Assembly (NCBI GenBank): GCA_016716185.1
Contig: JADJWV010000003.1
Span: 124,001 to 188,000, forward strand
DNA: 64,000 bases
From: Saprospiraceae bacterium
Lineage (GTDB): Bacteria; Bacteroidota; Bacteroidia; Chitinophagales; Saprospiraceae
Direction: 5' to 3'
The notes under the pieces were generated by a model, which was given only the letters and a program-made list of their open reading frames with translations, made no database searches and was not told the origin of the DNA. This document shows positions 1 to 9,181 of this stretch, piece by piece. Each line of letters opens with the position of its first letter. Position 1 is the first letter of the stretch. The position numbers and the translations under genes were made by a program.

Positions 1-384
1 CAAATTATTCACTTTTCTGAAAATAGATTTTTCAATTCTTTCACAGTTAAAATTTACCAATATTGCAAGCTTCTTCGCTGACAATTTTAAATAAGTCAAT
101 ACTTGCATGTGATGAACTGGGGAAAGGCACTCAATTGACTTAATTTTGATAATAACCAAATTCTCTACAAGCAAATCAATTCGAAATCCGATATCCAATT
201 TTACTCCATCATATACCAAAGGCAGAGCTACCTGTTGTTTAACTTCTAGCCCGGATTTCTGAAGCTCATATTGCAAAGCAACTTGATAAACTGATTCCAG
301 TAATCCAGGGCCGAGAGCGCTAAATACTTTATAAATTGCACCTCTTATAATATAAGACAATTCATTTTCAGAATGCATAAGCAT
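1..384 (-). CDS. GxxExxY family protein, 3' end beyond window
   Basis: Reading from an ATG at 384 down to base 1 gives 128 codons without a stop, so the C-terminus lies outside the window. Residues 27-33 are GLLESVY, the motif that names the GxxExxY family. It is followed by a run (DIGFRIDLLVENLVIIKIKS) that matches the family's PD-(D/E)xK-like nuclease core. The usual acidic residue before the last Lys (typically VEIK or VELK) appears here as IKIK, so the active site may be altered. A second ATG at 378 would shorten it by two residues. The family is abundant and often repeated in Bacteroidota, and its cellular role is poorly established. Family assignment is by motif; function is not inferred. 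Confidence 0.8.
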   Translation of the reverse strand, partial: MLMHSENELSYIIRGAIYKVFSALGPGLLESVYQVALQYELQKSGLEVKQQVALPLVYDGVKLDIGFRIDLLVENLVIIKIKSIECLSPVHHMQVLTYLKLSAKKLAILVNFNCERIEKSIFRKVNNL

Positions 385-595
385 TTTAGATTTATTAGAT
401 TTGAATCCTAAAACTAGTTGGAAATATTGTATTTTATTTCGTGACTTATCGACTAACGCAAATTTTATATTTAACAATGTCAGATATTTATTAAATGGAA
501 TTCTTCCAGATTCTGAACCTTTATTTGGGTTATTTCAGATTATGCAAATCACCGCTTGAACGACCAGAATTTCATTTTCCCAGTCTGGTGGCTGT

Positions 596-1079
596 CGGAA
601 ATAAACTTCGGAAAGTCCCCTGCAGATCTCGCAGATTCCGCAGAAGTCTACCTCATTATTCTATTCATCTCCTATTCACGCAATTGTCTTCTGCGGAAAT
701 AAACTTCGGAAAGTCCCCCGCAGATCTCGCAGATTCCGCAGAAAAGAAATCAGAAATTATCCTATAGAATTATTCTATTCATCTCCTATTCATCTGCGTA
801 ATTTGCGTCTTCTGCGGGAAATAAACCCCCGCAGATCTCGCAGATTCCGCAGAAAAGAAATCAGAAAATATCCTACAGAATTATTCTATTCATCTCCTAT
901 TCATCTGCGTAATTTGCGTCTTCTGCGGGAAATGAACTTCGGAAAGTCTCCACGCAGAGCTCGCAGATTTCGCAGAAAAGAAATCAGAAACTATCCTATA
1001 GAAATATTCTATTCATCTCCTATTCATCTGCGTAATTTGCGTCCTCTGCGGGAAATAAACTTCGGAAAGTCTCCACGTT
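596..1079. repeat. Four-copy block of the 122-bp CTGCG repeat family
   Basis: Units begin at 622, 720, 831 and 954 with GCAGATCTCGCAGATT or a close variant. Spacings are 98, 111 and 123 bp, so two units carry deletions relative to the 122-bp form at 43.7 kb. Each full unit has an inverted pair: CGCAGATCTCGCAGATTCC at one end and ATCTGCGTAATTTGCGTC at the other, followed by TAAACTTCGGAAAGTC. The block stops at 1079, one base before the stop codon of the metallopeptidase gene. Bases 385-595, upstream of the GxxExxY start, hold no gene or repeat that I can recognise. Confidence 0.9.
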
Positions 1080-1832
1080 TCAAAACGTACACCCATCCCC
1101 ATTCTTAGTCAGCCATGTTTCTGCAATCTTATAGTTGGGCATGATTTTTTCAACCAGTTTCCAAAATCGATCGGAATGATCCATATGAACCAGGTGAGCC
1201 AATTCGTGGATGATGATGTAATCAGTTATGAAATCGGGAGTGAGCAAGAGCCGGGTGGAAAGATTGATATTCTTTTTCGAACTGCAGCTGCCCCAATTAC
1301 TTGTGTTGTGTTTGAGTCTGATGCCTGCAATTTCTTTTTGAAAAAATCTGCGATTCAATTCATGTACGCGTTCCGAAATTTCTTTGTGAAAGTAATTTCC
1401 CAGGATCCTGCTGATGATGCTACTGCAAAGTTTTTGTTTTTGGAAAGCATCAACTCCCAAAGGCAATCGTATGTAAATGACGTAAGCTTTAAGCTGACCC
1501 GAAGCTGATTTTTGTTCCATGCCTTCCCTGACGTCGAGAACAAATTCCCGACCTCGCAACTGAATTAGCTGTCCGCTGCGGTAATCCTTAGGAATGTACT
1601 TGCTTCGTAGTTTGACATCCGATTTCAGCTTTTTTGAAATCCAATCATGAGCCCATTTCGTGAATTCTTCTTTCTGACTGGTATTGGATAACAGGGGCAA
1701 ACGCAAAATAGCCTTGTGTTTGGCAAAAGAAACCCTTGCACTTCGCCTTTGTTCATAAACAATTTCAAGTGGCAATTCAAATCCCGGAAAAGAAATTCGT
1801 TTGAGTTCGGTTACTACAACAGGTTTAGCCAT
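1080..1832 (-). CDS. YgjP-like zinc metallopeptidase (DUF45, M48-like)
   Basis: A 250-residue protein read from the ATG at 1832; a TTG at 1844 is in frame but less likely. The zinc site HELAHLVHMDHSDRFW lies near residue 210, with a further His downstream. It is preceded by SNWGSCSSKKNINLS, the WGSCS block typical of the YgjP/DUF45 family. The family is thought to be a zinc peptidase related to SprT/M48; its substrate is unknown. The chosen ATG overlaps the serC stop (ATGGCTAA), so the two genes are probably translationally coupled and transcribed together. The stop codon abuts the upstream repeat block. No signal peptide or membrane segment is visible, which suggests a cytoplasmic protein. 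Confidence 0.85.
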   Translation of the reverse strand: MAKPVVVTELKRISFPGFELPLEIVYEQRRSARVSFAKHKAILRLPLLSNTSQKEEFTKWAHDWISKKLKSDVKLRSKYIPKDYRSGQLIQLRGREFVLDVREGMEQKSASGQLKAYVIYIRLPLGVDAFQKQKLCSSIISRILGNYFHKEISERVHELNRRFFQKEIAGIRLKHNTSNWGSCSSKKNINLSTRLLLTPDFITDYIIIHELAHLVHMDHSDRFWKLVEKIMPNYKIAETWLTKNGDGCTF

Positions 1833-2890
1833 GAGTTTTTTCAAAATCCTGCATCAGCAAAACAAGTGCCTGAACACTTTCAAGTTCCAATGCATTATAT
1901 AGTGATGCCCTAAAGCCGCCTACAGAGCGATGGCCTGCCAAACCTACACAGCTTGCTGCTTTACAAAGATCAAAAACATATTTTCATGTTCCGGATTGTG
2001 TACTTTGAAGACTACATTCATCCAACTCCGATCTTCCGTCGTTACCGGACAATGGAAACAACTATTCCGGTCGATTTCGCGATACAGCGTTTGTGCTTTT
2101 TCTGAATTTCTTTTTTCCATCTTCTCCAATCCCATTTCTTTAACCCATCTCAGGGTGAGCATGGTCACGTAGATTGGAAACACTGGAGGCGTATTGAACA
2201 TACTTCCATTTTCTGCATGAATTTTATACTGCAGCATGGCGGGCATTTTTCGTTTTACCTTTTCCAGCAAGGCCTTTTTCAATACGACCAGGGTTACACC
2301 CGCAGGTCCCAGATTTTTTGTGCGCCTGCGTAAATCAATGAAAATTTAGAAAAATCGAGTCTTCTGCTGAAAATATCGCTTGACATGTCGCAGAATAAGG
2401 GAATGGGTGATTCCGGCCATTCGTGATACTGCGTTCCGTAAATGGTATTGTTGGAGGTAATATGCAGATAGTTGGCATCCTTCGGTATCTCAAAATTTTT
2501 AGGAATATGCGTGAATTTATCTGCTTCTGAACTGGCCAATATATTTACATTGCCAAATAATTTGGCTTCCTTAATTGCTTTGGTCGACCATACACCGGAA
2601 TTTACATAACATGCAGTTTCCCCTTCATTCAAAAAATTCATGGGGACCATGTAAAACTGACTGCTGGCGCCTCCCGATAAAAAGAGAACCGTATAATCGT
2701 CTCCGAGTCCCATCAATTCGAGTGTCAGTTGACTGGCTTCGTCGATAACAGCCTCAAATTGTTTGCTCCGATGGGATATTTCCAATAAGGATAAACCCAT
2801 ACCGGCAAATTCCTGAATGGCTGCTGCAGCTTGTTCCAAAACAATCTTTGGCAAAATGGCGGGACCGGCGTAAAAATTGTGTTTTTTCAA
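1825..2890 (-). pseudogene. serC: Phosphoserine aminotransferase, two frameshifts
   Basis: SerC transfers an amino group to 3-phosphohydroxypyruvate in serine biosynthesis, using PLP. The first part (2890-2294) opens KKHNFYAGPAILP and reaches IYAGAQK, where the family continues KNLGPAG with the PLP lysine. The reading frame breaks there at a run of six T (2314-2319); one more base restores NLGPAGVTLVVL. A second break occurs at a run of five A near 1973-1977. Adding one base restores CKAASCVGLAGHRSVGGFRAS, followed by the normal C-terminus and a TAA at 1827. All remaining sequence is conserved and of the expected length, about 355 residues. Both lesions are one-base losses in homopolymers, so sequencing error is as likely as a true pseudogene. 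The start codon is TTG at 2890, with no ATG in frame. Confidence 0.85.
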
Positions 2891-3215
2891 TGGATGCGTG
2901 TTTGAATTGCAAAGTTAAGGATTGTAATGGAATTGGGTTTGGGTACTTGAAGGCAAAAGATTTCTGTGAATGAAACGAATAAAAACTGTTCACAGACCTT
3001 ACCATCCATTTATTTGAAAGTTATCAAAATCATTGAATTCCACTTGGGTAATTTTCTAAAAAGTTGTATAAATTCCATGAGTCAAAATGTGTCTTGGTAT
3101 TCACTCGTGTAATCGTGGAAATATAACGTGGAAATGAATTGAAAAAACTATTTCGCCTTTCATTTGGTTATTTGTAGGTTCACATCGGGAATCTAGTTTT
3201 CCTTTTTAATTATTC
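2891..3215. other. Divergent intergenic region serC / WD40 gene
   Basis: This 325-base AT-rich spacer separates two divergent genes and should hold promoters for both. I see no perfect TAnnTTTG box, no hairpin and no repeat. It contains none of the palindromes or low-complexity tracts found at convergent junctions. Confidence 0.5.
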
Positions 3216-4109
3216 ATGCCTATCCAACTCATCCATACACTTGAAGGACACCAGTCTGCTATCTATACGATGTCGCCTGGAGCACAAGGCACACTGCTTA
3301 GTGCGGGGGGTGATGGCTGGATTGTTTCCTGGGACCCCGAAACGTCAAACAACGGACAACTCCTTGCCAAAACGGATTCGAGGATTTTTTCATTGCATTA
3401 CCTGGAAGGTAGTAATATGATCATCGCAGGAAGTATGGAAGGGGAATTGTTTTTCATTCCCATGACAAATCCTGATGCAGCGCGCCGATTGAAAGCGCAT
3501 CGCGCTTCGATATACAAAATCATTGCCATAGGAGAATCCATCGCGAGTATTGGTGGTGATGGAATCATCAGTATTTGGGATCCCGTACGCATTGAACTTT
3601 TACATCAGTACCAACTCAGTGCAACGCGTTTGCGATCCATAAGTTATGATCAGGAGTTTTCAAAATTATACATCGGAGATCATGCGGGCGATCTGTATGC
3701 AATCGATCTTCCGGGTTTTGAAAAAATTGAAAAACAGACCGCAAGACACAAGTCAGCCGTTTTTTCCCAAATCCTGGATGCATCTCAAAAACGCCTCATT
3801 ACAGGCGGACTCGATGCTCAGCTAAAAATTTCAAATGGCTTTTCAGACGTCTTTCGCGCACTGGATGCCCATTGGTTTTGCATAAATGATATTTGCATAC
3901 TCGCCGGAACATCCTGGTTAGCAACAGCCAGCAGGGACAAATCCATCAGGATTTGGGATTCCGAAAAATATGATTTGGTCAAGGAACTTTCCAGACCTAA
4001 TTTTGCGGCCCACCAGCACTCGGTGAATGCATTGGTTTGGTATCCCGGCCATCATTTACTCTGTTCAGCCAGTGATGATAAAAAAATAATTTGTTGGAAA
4101 ATTGACTAA
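3216..4109 (+). CDS. WD40 repeat protein
   Basis: A 297-residue protein made of about seven WD40 blades. Blade-ending motifs are visible as GWIVSWDPE, GIISIWDPV, KSIRIWDSE and KKIICWKID, each preceded by GH- or AH-type turns such as LEGHQSAIYT and LKAHRASIYK. It starts directly in the first blade, with no signal peptide, so it is probably cytoplasmic. It forms a single beta-propeller without extra catalytic domains, so a scaffold or binding role is likely, but the partner cannot be read from sequence. The stop is three bases before the dcd start, so the two genes probably form one transcription unit. Confidence 0.85.
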   Translation: MPIQLIHTLEGHQSAIYTMSPGAQGTLLSAGGDGWIVSWDPETSNNGQLLAKTDSRIFSLHYLEGSNMIIAGSMEGELFFIPMTNPDAARRLKAHRASIYKIIAIGESIASIGGDGIISIWDPVRIELLHQYQLSATRLRSISYDQEFSKLYIGDHAGDLYAIDLPGFEKIEKQTARHKSAVFSQILDASQKRLITGGLDAQLKISNGFSDVFRALDAHWFCINDICILAGTSWLATASRDKSIRIWDSEKYDLVKELSRPNFAAHQHSVNALVWYPGHHLLCSASDDKKIICWKID

Positions 4110-4112
4110 ATC

Positions 4113-4688
4113 ATGATCCTAAGCGACAATAAAATACTCGAAGCCATAGAAACCGGTGATATCGTCATTGAACCCTTTCGCCCGGAAAACCTGGGTACCA
4201 ATTCATACGACGTGCACCTCGGAGAAACCCTTGCCGTTTATGATGCGCGCGAGTTGGATGCCAAAACACACAATACCATTTCGTATTTCAAAATTCCTGC
4301 CGAAGGATTTGTGCTGCAGCCCGGCACCCTTTACCTCGGTGTCACCGAAGAATACACCGAAACCCATCATGCCGTCCCTTTTCTCGAAGGCAAGTCCAGC
4401 GTAGGCAGACTCGGTATCGACATTCATGCAACAGCCGGCAAAGGCGATGTAGGATTTTGCAACAGCTGGACCCTGGAGATCAGTTGCGTTCAACCCGTTC
4501 GCATTTATGCAGGTATGCCTATCGGACAATTGATTTATTTTGCCGTAGAAGGTGAAATTGCCAATTATTACAACCGCAAAACGAATGCTAAATACAATCA
4601 GCGCACGCATCTACCGGTTGAGAGTATGATGTGGAAGAATACGTTTCGAGGAAAGCTTAAAGCGAAAAGCAAAAAGCGAGAAGCTTAA
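4113..4688 (+). CDS. dcd: dCTP deaminase
   Basis: Deaminates dCTP to dUTP (or to dUMP in bifunctional members) in the thymidylate supply pathway. The 191-residue protein shows the trimeric dUTPase-like fold motifs: EGKSSVGRLG at residues 92-101, HATAGKGDVG at 105-114, and TLE at 120-122, where the Glu is the expected general base. The C-terminal AKYNQRTHLP is also family-typical. The last about 10 residues (KAKSKKREA) are encoded by the start of the AAAGCGAGAAGCTT-type tract, so the tract appears to have replaced or extended the native C-terminus. Which of the two product types it makes is not decided here. Confidence 0.9.
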   Translation: MILSDNKILEAIETGDIVIEPFRPENLGTNSYDVHLGETLAVYDARELDAKTHNTISYFKIPAEGFVLQPGTLYLGVTEEYTETHHAVPFLEGKSSVGRLGIDIHATAGKGDVGFCNSWTLEISCVQPVRIYAGMPIGQLIYFAVEGEIANYYNRKTNAKYNQRTHLPVESMMWKNTFRGKLKAKSKKREA

Positions 4689-4736
4689 AGCGAGAAGCTT
4701 AAAGCTTAAAGCGAAGAATTTGCATTCTGAATTGAA
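4656..4736. repeat. AAAGCGAGAAGCTT low-complexity tract
   Basis: Short imperfect units of the type AAAGCGAGAAGCTT begin inside the dcd coding end and run into the spacer toward the convergent gene ending at 4972. Confidence 0.8.
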
Positions 4737-4737
4737 A

Positions 4738-4751
4738 CTAACAAATGTTAG
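4738..4751. repeat. Palindrome CTAAC-AAAT-GTTAG
   Basis: Exact member of a 12-copy family with arms CTAAC/GTTAG around a variable four-base core, here extended to ACTAAC/GTTAGT. It lies 50 bases after the dcd stop, at a convergent junction. The role is unknown; a protein-binding site or a transcription end signal would fit the placement. Confidence 0.85.
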
Positions 4752-4786
4752 TAATTCTTCCAAGCAGACAGATAGACTGCTTGACT

Positions 4787-4845
4787 TCCCGATAAAATGG
4801 ATTATAATTTTTTCACAATTGATGATCTATTCAATTTTATCGGGA
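4787..4845. mobile_element. 58-bp inverted-end element, copy A
   Basis: A 59-base element bounded by TCCCGATAAAAT (4787-4798) and its exact reverse complement ATTTTATCGGGA (4834-4845). The tract on both sides reads gactgcttgact, so it sits inside a simple-repeat tract. It has no coding capacity. The internal sequence differs from the other three copies while the ends are the same, which suggests a MITE-like element or a conserved hairpin. Confidence 0.75.
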
Positions 4846-4965
4846 TGACTGCTTGACTATAAGACTTACAGACTGCTTACTGTTGACTGCTGACTGCCAA
4901 CTGCTCACTGCCAACTGCTGACTGCCAACTGCCTACTGCCTACTGCCTACTGCTTACTGCTTACT
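4846..4965. repeat. ACTGCC/ACTGCT low-complexity tract
   Basis: About 120 bases of imperfect 7- to 10-base units (tgactgccaactgc, ctactgcctactgc) ending just before the stop of the convergent gene at 4972. Confidence 0.85.
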
Positions 4966-4971
4966 TCCCCC

Positions 4972-5514
4972 TCAGTCTCCCGCCTGTTTCCAAATGTATT
5001 TCTTCCCATCCCATTGAATGAGGGCACTTGCCGATTCGGATTTCTCGACCCAGATTGCAGTGTTGGAAGTATTTGGAAGATTCGCCTTGTTTGCTGTTGA
5101 TTTTACGCGGTGGACCTTCCAGATATCGATCCAGTTAAAGTCATCACCTGCGTTGCCGAATTCTTTTCCGGCACCCAGTAAAAAATATTCATTTTTTAAG
5201 CCATGCAGAATGAGCAAACCCTTTTTACGACTTCCCTTGTGTTCGACAAATAATACGATATCGCTTTGACGATCCGCGTTAAAATCAGATTCGAGATAAA
5301 AGGGATTCATGTCGCTGCATAAAATATAATCCCTGGTTGCCCATTGCTTTTGATAAACCGACAATGCCCAATCGGGAAGTCTTTGCTCCAGCAGCCAGGG
5401 ATCTGTTGATTTCTCCTGCCCATGTATGGTTATGGGAATCCAAAACCAAATGTATAAGGCCCATCTTCCCCTATTAATAAGTAGTTTGCAGAGCCTTTTG
5501 ATTGAATTCTTCAT
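4972..5514 (-). CDS. Secreted protein of unknown function
   Basis: A 180-residue protein. The N-terminus has basic residues followed by a hydrophobic stretch (WALYIWFWIPITIHGQ) that reads as a signal peptide, so it is probably exported to the periplasm or surface. Residues about 70-90 (DFNADRQSDIVLFV) resemble the Asp-rich turn of FG-GAP/VCBS repeats (DxNxDxxxDL), which might bind calcium, but only one copy is visible. No catalytic motif is recognised. It lies 26 bases downstream of the large T9SS gene on the same strand and may be co-transcribed with it. Confidence 0.6.
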   Translation of the reverse strand: MKNSIKRLCKLLINRGRWALYIWFWIPITIHGQEKSTDPWLLEQRLPDWALSVYQKQWATRDYILCSDMNPFYLESDFNADRQSDIVLFVEHKGSRKKGLLILHGLKNEYFLLGAGKEFGNAGDDFNWIDIWKVHRVKSTANKANLPNTSNTAIWVEKSESASALIQWDGKKYIWKQAGD

Positions 5515-5540
5515 AAGGAAATCAGAATAATGAATTACTA

Positions 5541-8500
5541 TTAATCCACAATCAATTTACGCACGACGAGCTGATTATCCAATTGCAAGTGTACAAAATA
5601 AAGACCCTTTTGGAGTCCGCTGACAGAAAAAGAATGTGAACTTTTTCCGTCTGTCCGCTCGATTTTTTCCTCCATTAGCTTTTGTCCGGACGCGTTATAA
5701 AGAACCAGACTTCCATGATTCGAGAATCCGCCGGTCACATCGAGAATAACCTGGTCGCTGGAAGGATTTGGGTAAATGCTAATGATATATGCAGCCGACT
5801 CATTTTCTGTGGCGGTCACTTTGTTCACGATAAAATCGTATTTGAATCCGGCACCAAAGTCGGGTTTAAAGCTCACCATGGGAATCACGTTATTATTCAC
5901 TCTCCGTTTGATACTAGCATTTCCGCTGCCATAATTCGGAAAATACCAGAAAGACAAACCATCCTGAGCTGCATCATCAACTTCCAGTGTATAGCAACCG
6001 TTGGGTAAATTTAAATTTTCCTGAAAGGTCGTTGCCGCGGCAAGATTTTTTTTCTCTACCAATACAGTTCCATTCATGTCTTTGATGCGATAACCATTAT
6101 CTCCCGCAATGTTATTGGTTCTGATTTCGAAAATGGGATCAAAATCAAAAGAACGCACTAATTTAAAATTGCTGTTCATTGCATTGTTTCCGGGATTTTC
6201 ATCGTCCATATCATTGACTTTCATCAGCTCCACTCCAAACAATGTAGTTGTTGCATTCGTCCAAAAATCGTAGTGATCCACAGGCAAATCGATAGTTTTG
6301 ATTTCAAGGGGTTTGATGAGTCCCTGGTATGTATATTCCAAAGATCTTCCGCCTAACACCTGATAGCGAATTTGTATGCTTTGAATGTCCACAGAACCAA
6401 AATTCTTAACTTGTATCGCCGGCCGGCTGCATGCCGGGTTAAATCTTTCAAATTCGACGCGACCTGTATTGGGCCTGATCACAGATTCAATACCCGCATC
6501 AACCGAATACGCTGGCGCTCCATAACTCACCAGTTGACAAGATACCAGGTAGTTTGCAGCATCCATGTGTGCTCCATTCAAACCGTAATCGATTCGGGCA
6601 GTTGTTCCGGGATCCCCTAAAGCTGTGATATCAAATTGGTGCACATCAGATGCTGCACCCGGACACCAACCTGCCCGATCGAAAATCCAGGTACCGCCTT
6701 GTGGGTAAATCGGATTGTCTGCACATTCCTTCCACACCGTAAAATCATATTTTTTGAATGCCTTGTTTCCATCAACACGGATGAAGTGACTCCGGCTCAC
6801 AAACTCGCCATTTTGCTCATGACCGGTAACCGTAGTTCTGATCTTATAAGAACTTGCCTGAGGATGCAGAACTAAATTCCGAGGTTCAAAAACTTCATTG
6901 TTGAGAATATTTCCAAAATACCCCCGCTGAAAAGCATAAACGTTTTGAATCTCCAAAACTTCGCGGGCCGGTTTTCCTTTGATGAATTGAAACTTGAGAT
7001 CCATTTCTTCCTGCCAGGCTCCAAATTCAACACTGATTTTTTTCGAACCTTTCAATACCGGGGCATAATCGGTAATATCAAAAACAAATGTTTTTCCATC
7101 TTTGGTAAGATCCAATCCGTTTCCGTATGGCGTTACCAATGACAGCAATTCAAATTTTGCAGGATTGTATCGCTGGTATTTCAAGTCTTCCATCGTGAAC
7201 ACCCCATCTTCAGGAACTACCTTAAAATCTATGGGAGTCCCGTTTTCATCTTTGATGATAAAATCTCCTGCTGGATACACTAAAAATTTATTCTTTACGA
7301 CAGGTTTTCCATTGACGATCTCGTATTCAGTCACCGGAGTTTTCACAGTGCTGAATTCTTCAAGAGCAGGAATGGTTTCGACCTGAAAACTATTAATGGT
7401 TCCTTGAATAAAAGTTGTTACGGGTCTTGTAGGCAAGTCCTGAAATCCGCTAACGATATTGCGTCCCTTCTCGACATACCAATTCAAATCGGTTTGCCCA
7501 GAAATATGAACAGGATTGGGCGACAAATCGCGAATTTGACCGGGATCAGCATCATTCAAGGGAAAATAATATTGAAGTGCACTAAGATGGGGATGCATTG
7601 GATTCGATGGATCGAACATATAATTCCGGATGTTCATCGAATCCAGTTCTTTGTTCCATATTGCAAAATGAGAAAGCCTTCCATAATAAAATGTCTGATC
7701 GTTGATATTGGAAGCCAGTTTCATTATATCTATAGAAATCGCTTTCTTTTTCCCTGTACCCGAATGCCATAAAATTCCGTTCTTGAATATTTGCATCACT
7801 CCGGTGCTTGTATTTTTTGTAAAAGCCCAATGCGTCCACTGACCTTCAAAATCTTTGGTAGCAGCGGCTTTTTCAATGCGATCGTAACCGTTACCATCAT
7901 TTCCGCAATCCCAGTAAATGGAACCATTCCCCCAGGGCAAGTGCACATTGACCTGTCTGTTATTAGCCTGATCTGTTCCTTCCAATACGGTCGTGTTCAC
8001 CGGCAAAATTTCGGCATCTCCGTATGCCCAAAATGCTATGGTAACCTCATTTGAAATGGTTTTTAATTTCTGATTGTCTATTGGATATCCCGGACTTCCA
8101 AAAGGAAACAAACTATGGCTTGTTATATTCGAGCCAAGACTCATATCAGGTGAAGTATGCGCTCTGAGATCCCATTCACTTGTAGTATTTGACGCATTCC
8201 AACTTACTTCAACCAGCAAACTGGAATTGCCATCCCAGGTAAAGCTGTTGTAAAACATCAGAGTTTGCAGCCCCGCATTGGTTATAGGAGTATTGAGAAA
8301 GTAAACTTCGGTCATGTTATCGAGATCAAATCCCGTTGCCCGAATAGAACCAGCTCTGGTGTTCTTCATTTTAATTTTTAAAAAAGACAATTCGCCCGGA
8401 GTTTTAGCAAAATTCCATCGTAAGCCATGAATTTTTCCAGCTTTCAGATTCGCATTAGACAATTCAGCAGCTGTAAACAAATAGTAAAACTTTCCCGGTT

Positions 8501-8966
8501 CACTTTTAAATTGCAATAGCTTGTCATCTGGACCTATGGTTCCATTCACTTCATTTGACAATGCACTGTAAATTCCCTTTTTCTGATAATAAGAAATGCA
8601 ATTACTGGTGGGTTGATTCGCATAATAAAATTCAGAGCCATTGAAATTCGGAATCACGTATCTCCGTTGAATTTGCAGAACTGAATCCTTTCTCAAGGTA
8701 TCTGTGACAAATGTATTGCAACTGTAGTCCCATTCACCACAACCAACGCCTCCATTCCCCACCTGGGCATTTTTACACCGGATATTGTAGATAAGATTGA
8801 TTCGTTCTATGTCTGATCCCTGCAGGTCCTGAAACTGGTACCAACCTTCTCTGCCAGCAGAATCCCAGGTAAGGGTCTGGATGGTTATGGTATCCTGGGC
8901 AAAGGCTGAATCAGCATACAGGAATAGAATAAAAAACATTTTCAATAATCCGAATTTCTTGTTCAT
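5541..8966 (-). CDS. Large secreted PNGase-F-like protein, T9SS sorted
   Basis: A 1141-residue exported protein. Residues 1-23 form a signal peptide ending AFA/Q. An N-terminal segment contains GGVGCGEWDYSC, seen in peptide-N-glycosidase F-related proteins. A LamG/concanavalin-like jelly roll lies at about 290-450 (NEVTIAFWAYG, WTHWAFTKN, FKNGILWHSG). The C-terminal half contains GGTWIFDRAGWCPG, a strong match to the PNGase F C-terminal domain, which points to N-glycan release or binding. The last about 75 residues (SIYPNPSSDQVILDV to LYFVHLQLDNQLVVRKLIVD) form a type A T9SS sorting domain, so the protein should cross the outer membrane and be surface-attached or released. Glycosidase activity is inferred from the family; the catalytic acid was not verified. 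Confidence 0.85.
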   Translation of the reverse strand: MNKKFGLLKMFFILFLYADSAFAQDTITIQTLTWDSAGREGWYQFQDLQGSDIERINLIYNIRCKNAQVGNGGVGCGEWDYSCNTFVTDTLRKDSVLQIQRRYVIPNFNGSEFYYANQPTSNCISYYQKKGIYSALSNEVNGTIGPDDKLLQFKSEPGKFYYLFTAAELSNANLKAGKIHGLRWNFAKTPGELSFLKIKMKNTRAGSIRATGFDLDNMTEVYFLNTPITNAGLQTLMFYNSFTWDGNSSLLVEVSWNASNTTSEWDLRAHTSPDMSLGSNITSHSLFPFGSPGYPIDNQKLKTISNEVTIAFWAYGDAEILPVNTTVLEGTDQANNRQVNVHLPWGNGSIYWDCGNDGNGYDRIEKAAATKDFEGQWTHWAFTKNTSTGVMQIFKNGILWHSGTGKKKAISIDIMKLASNINDQTFYYGRLSHFAIWNKELDSMNIRNYMFDPSNPMHPHLSALQYYFPLNDADPGQIRDLSPNPVHISGQTDLNWYVEKGRNIVSGFQDLPTRPVTTFIQGTINSFQVETIPALEEFSTVKTPVTEYEIVNGKPVVKNKFLVYPAGDFIIKDENGTPIDFKVVPEDGVFTMEDLKYQRYNPAKFELLSLVTPYGNGLDLTKDGKTFVFDITDYAPVLKGSKKISVEFGAWQEEMDLKFQFIKGKPAREVLEIQNVYAFQRGYFGNILNNEVFEPRNLVLHPQASSYKIRTTVTGHEQNGEFVSRSHFIRVDGNKAFKKYDFTVWKECADNPIYPQGGTWIFDRAGWCPGAASDVHQFDITALGDPGTTARIDYGLNGAHMDAANYLVSCQLVSYGAPAYSVDAGIESVIRPNTGRVEFERFNPACSRPAIQVKNFGSVDIQSIQIRYQVLGGRSLEYTYQGLIKPLEIKTIDLPVDHYDFWTNATTTLFGVELMKVNDMDDENPGNNAMNSNFKLVRSFDFDPIFEIRTNNIAGDNGYRIKDMNGTVLVEKKNLAAATTFQENLNLPNGCYTLEVDDAAQDGLSFWYFPNYGSGNASIKRRVNNNVIPMVSFKPDFGAGFKYDFIVNKVTATENESAAYIISIYPNPSSDQVILDVTGGFSNHGSLVLYNASGQKLMEEKIERTDGKSSHSFSVSGLQKGLYFVHLQLDNQLVVRKLIVD

Positions 8967-9181
8967 ATGATATAGATTGCTTTTACTTAGGAATACTATT
9001 TCTAATTTTTTGATTTTTAGACTTTTAGGCCATTAGGGGAACAAAAAGCAAAAAACTCAAAGCTTTCCAATTTATAAGCTAACGAATGTTAGTTTAACAA
9101 CATCCTTCATCCTTCAACTAACCTCCCTCAACTATCATCCATCAACTACTCATCTACCATGCATCCTCCATTATCCCTCCT
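8967..9181. repeat. Spacer with CATC/CAAC-rich tract
   Basis: The spacer between the broken uvrA (ending at 9182) and the T9SS gene start holds gacttttagg-type units near 9019 and, from 9100, a run of catcctt, caacta and ctacc units. Confidence 0.6.
9079..9092. repeat. Palindrome CTAAC-GAAT-GTTAG
   Basis: Exact arms. It lies about 90 bases beyond the uvrA stop and is one of two copies at a same-strand junction. Confidence 0.85.

Noticed and set aside
803..1108. Open frame across the 122-bp-type repeats, and a similar one at 43933-44199
   Set aside because: The translation is only repeat text in different phases; deletions between units break it at other copies.
6372..8054. Several plus-strand open frames opposite the PNGase-F-like gene
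   Set aside because: Antisense shadows of a long conserved coding sequence.
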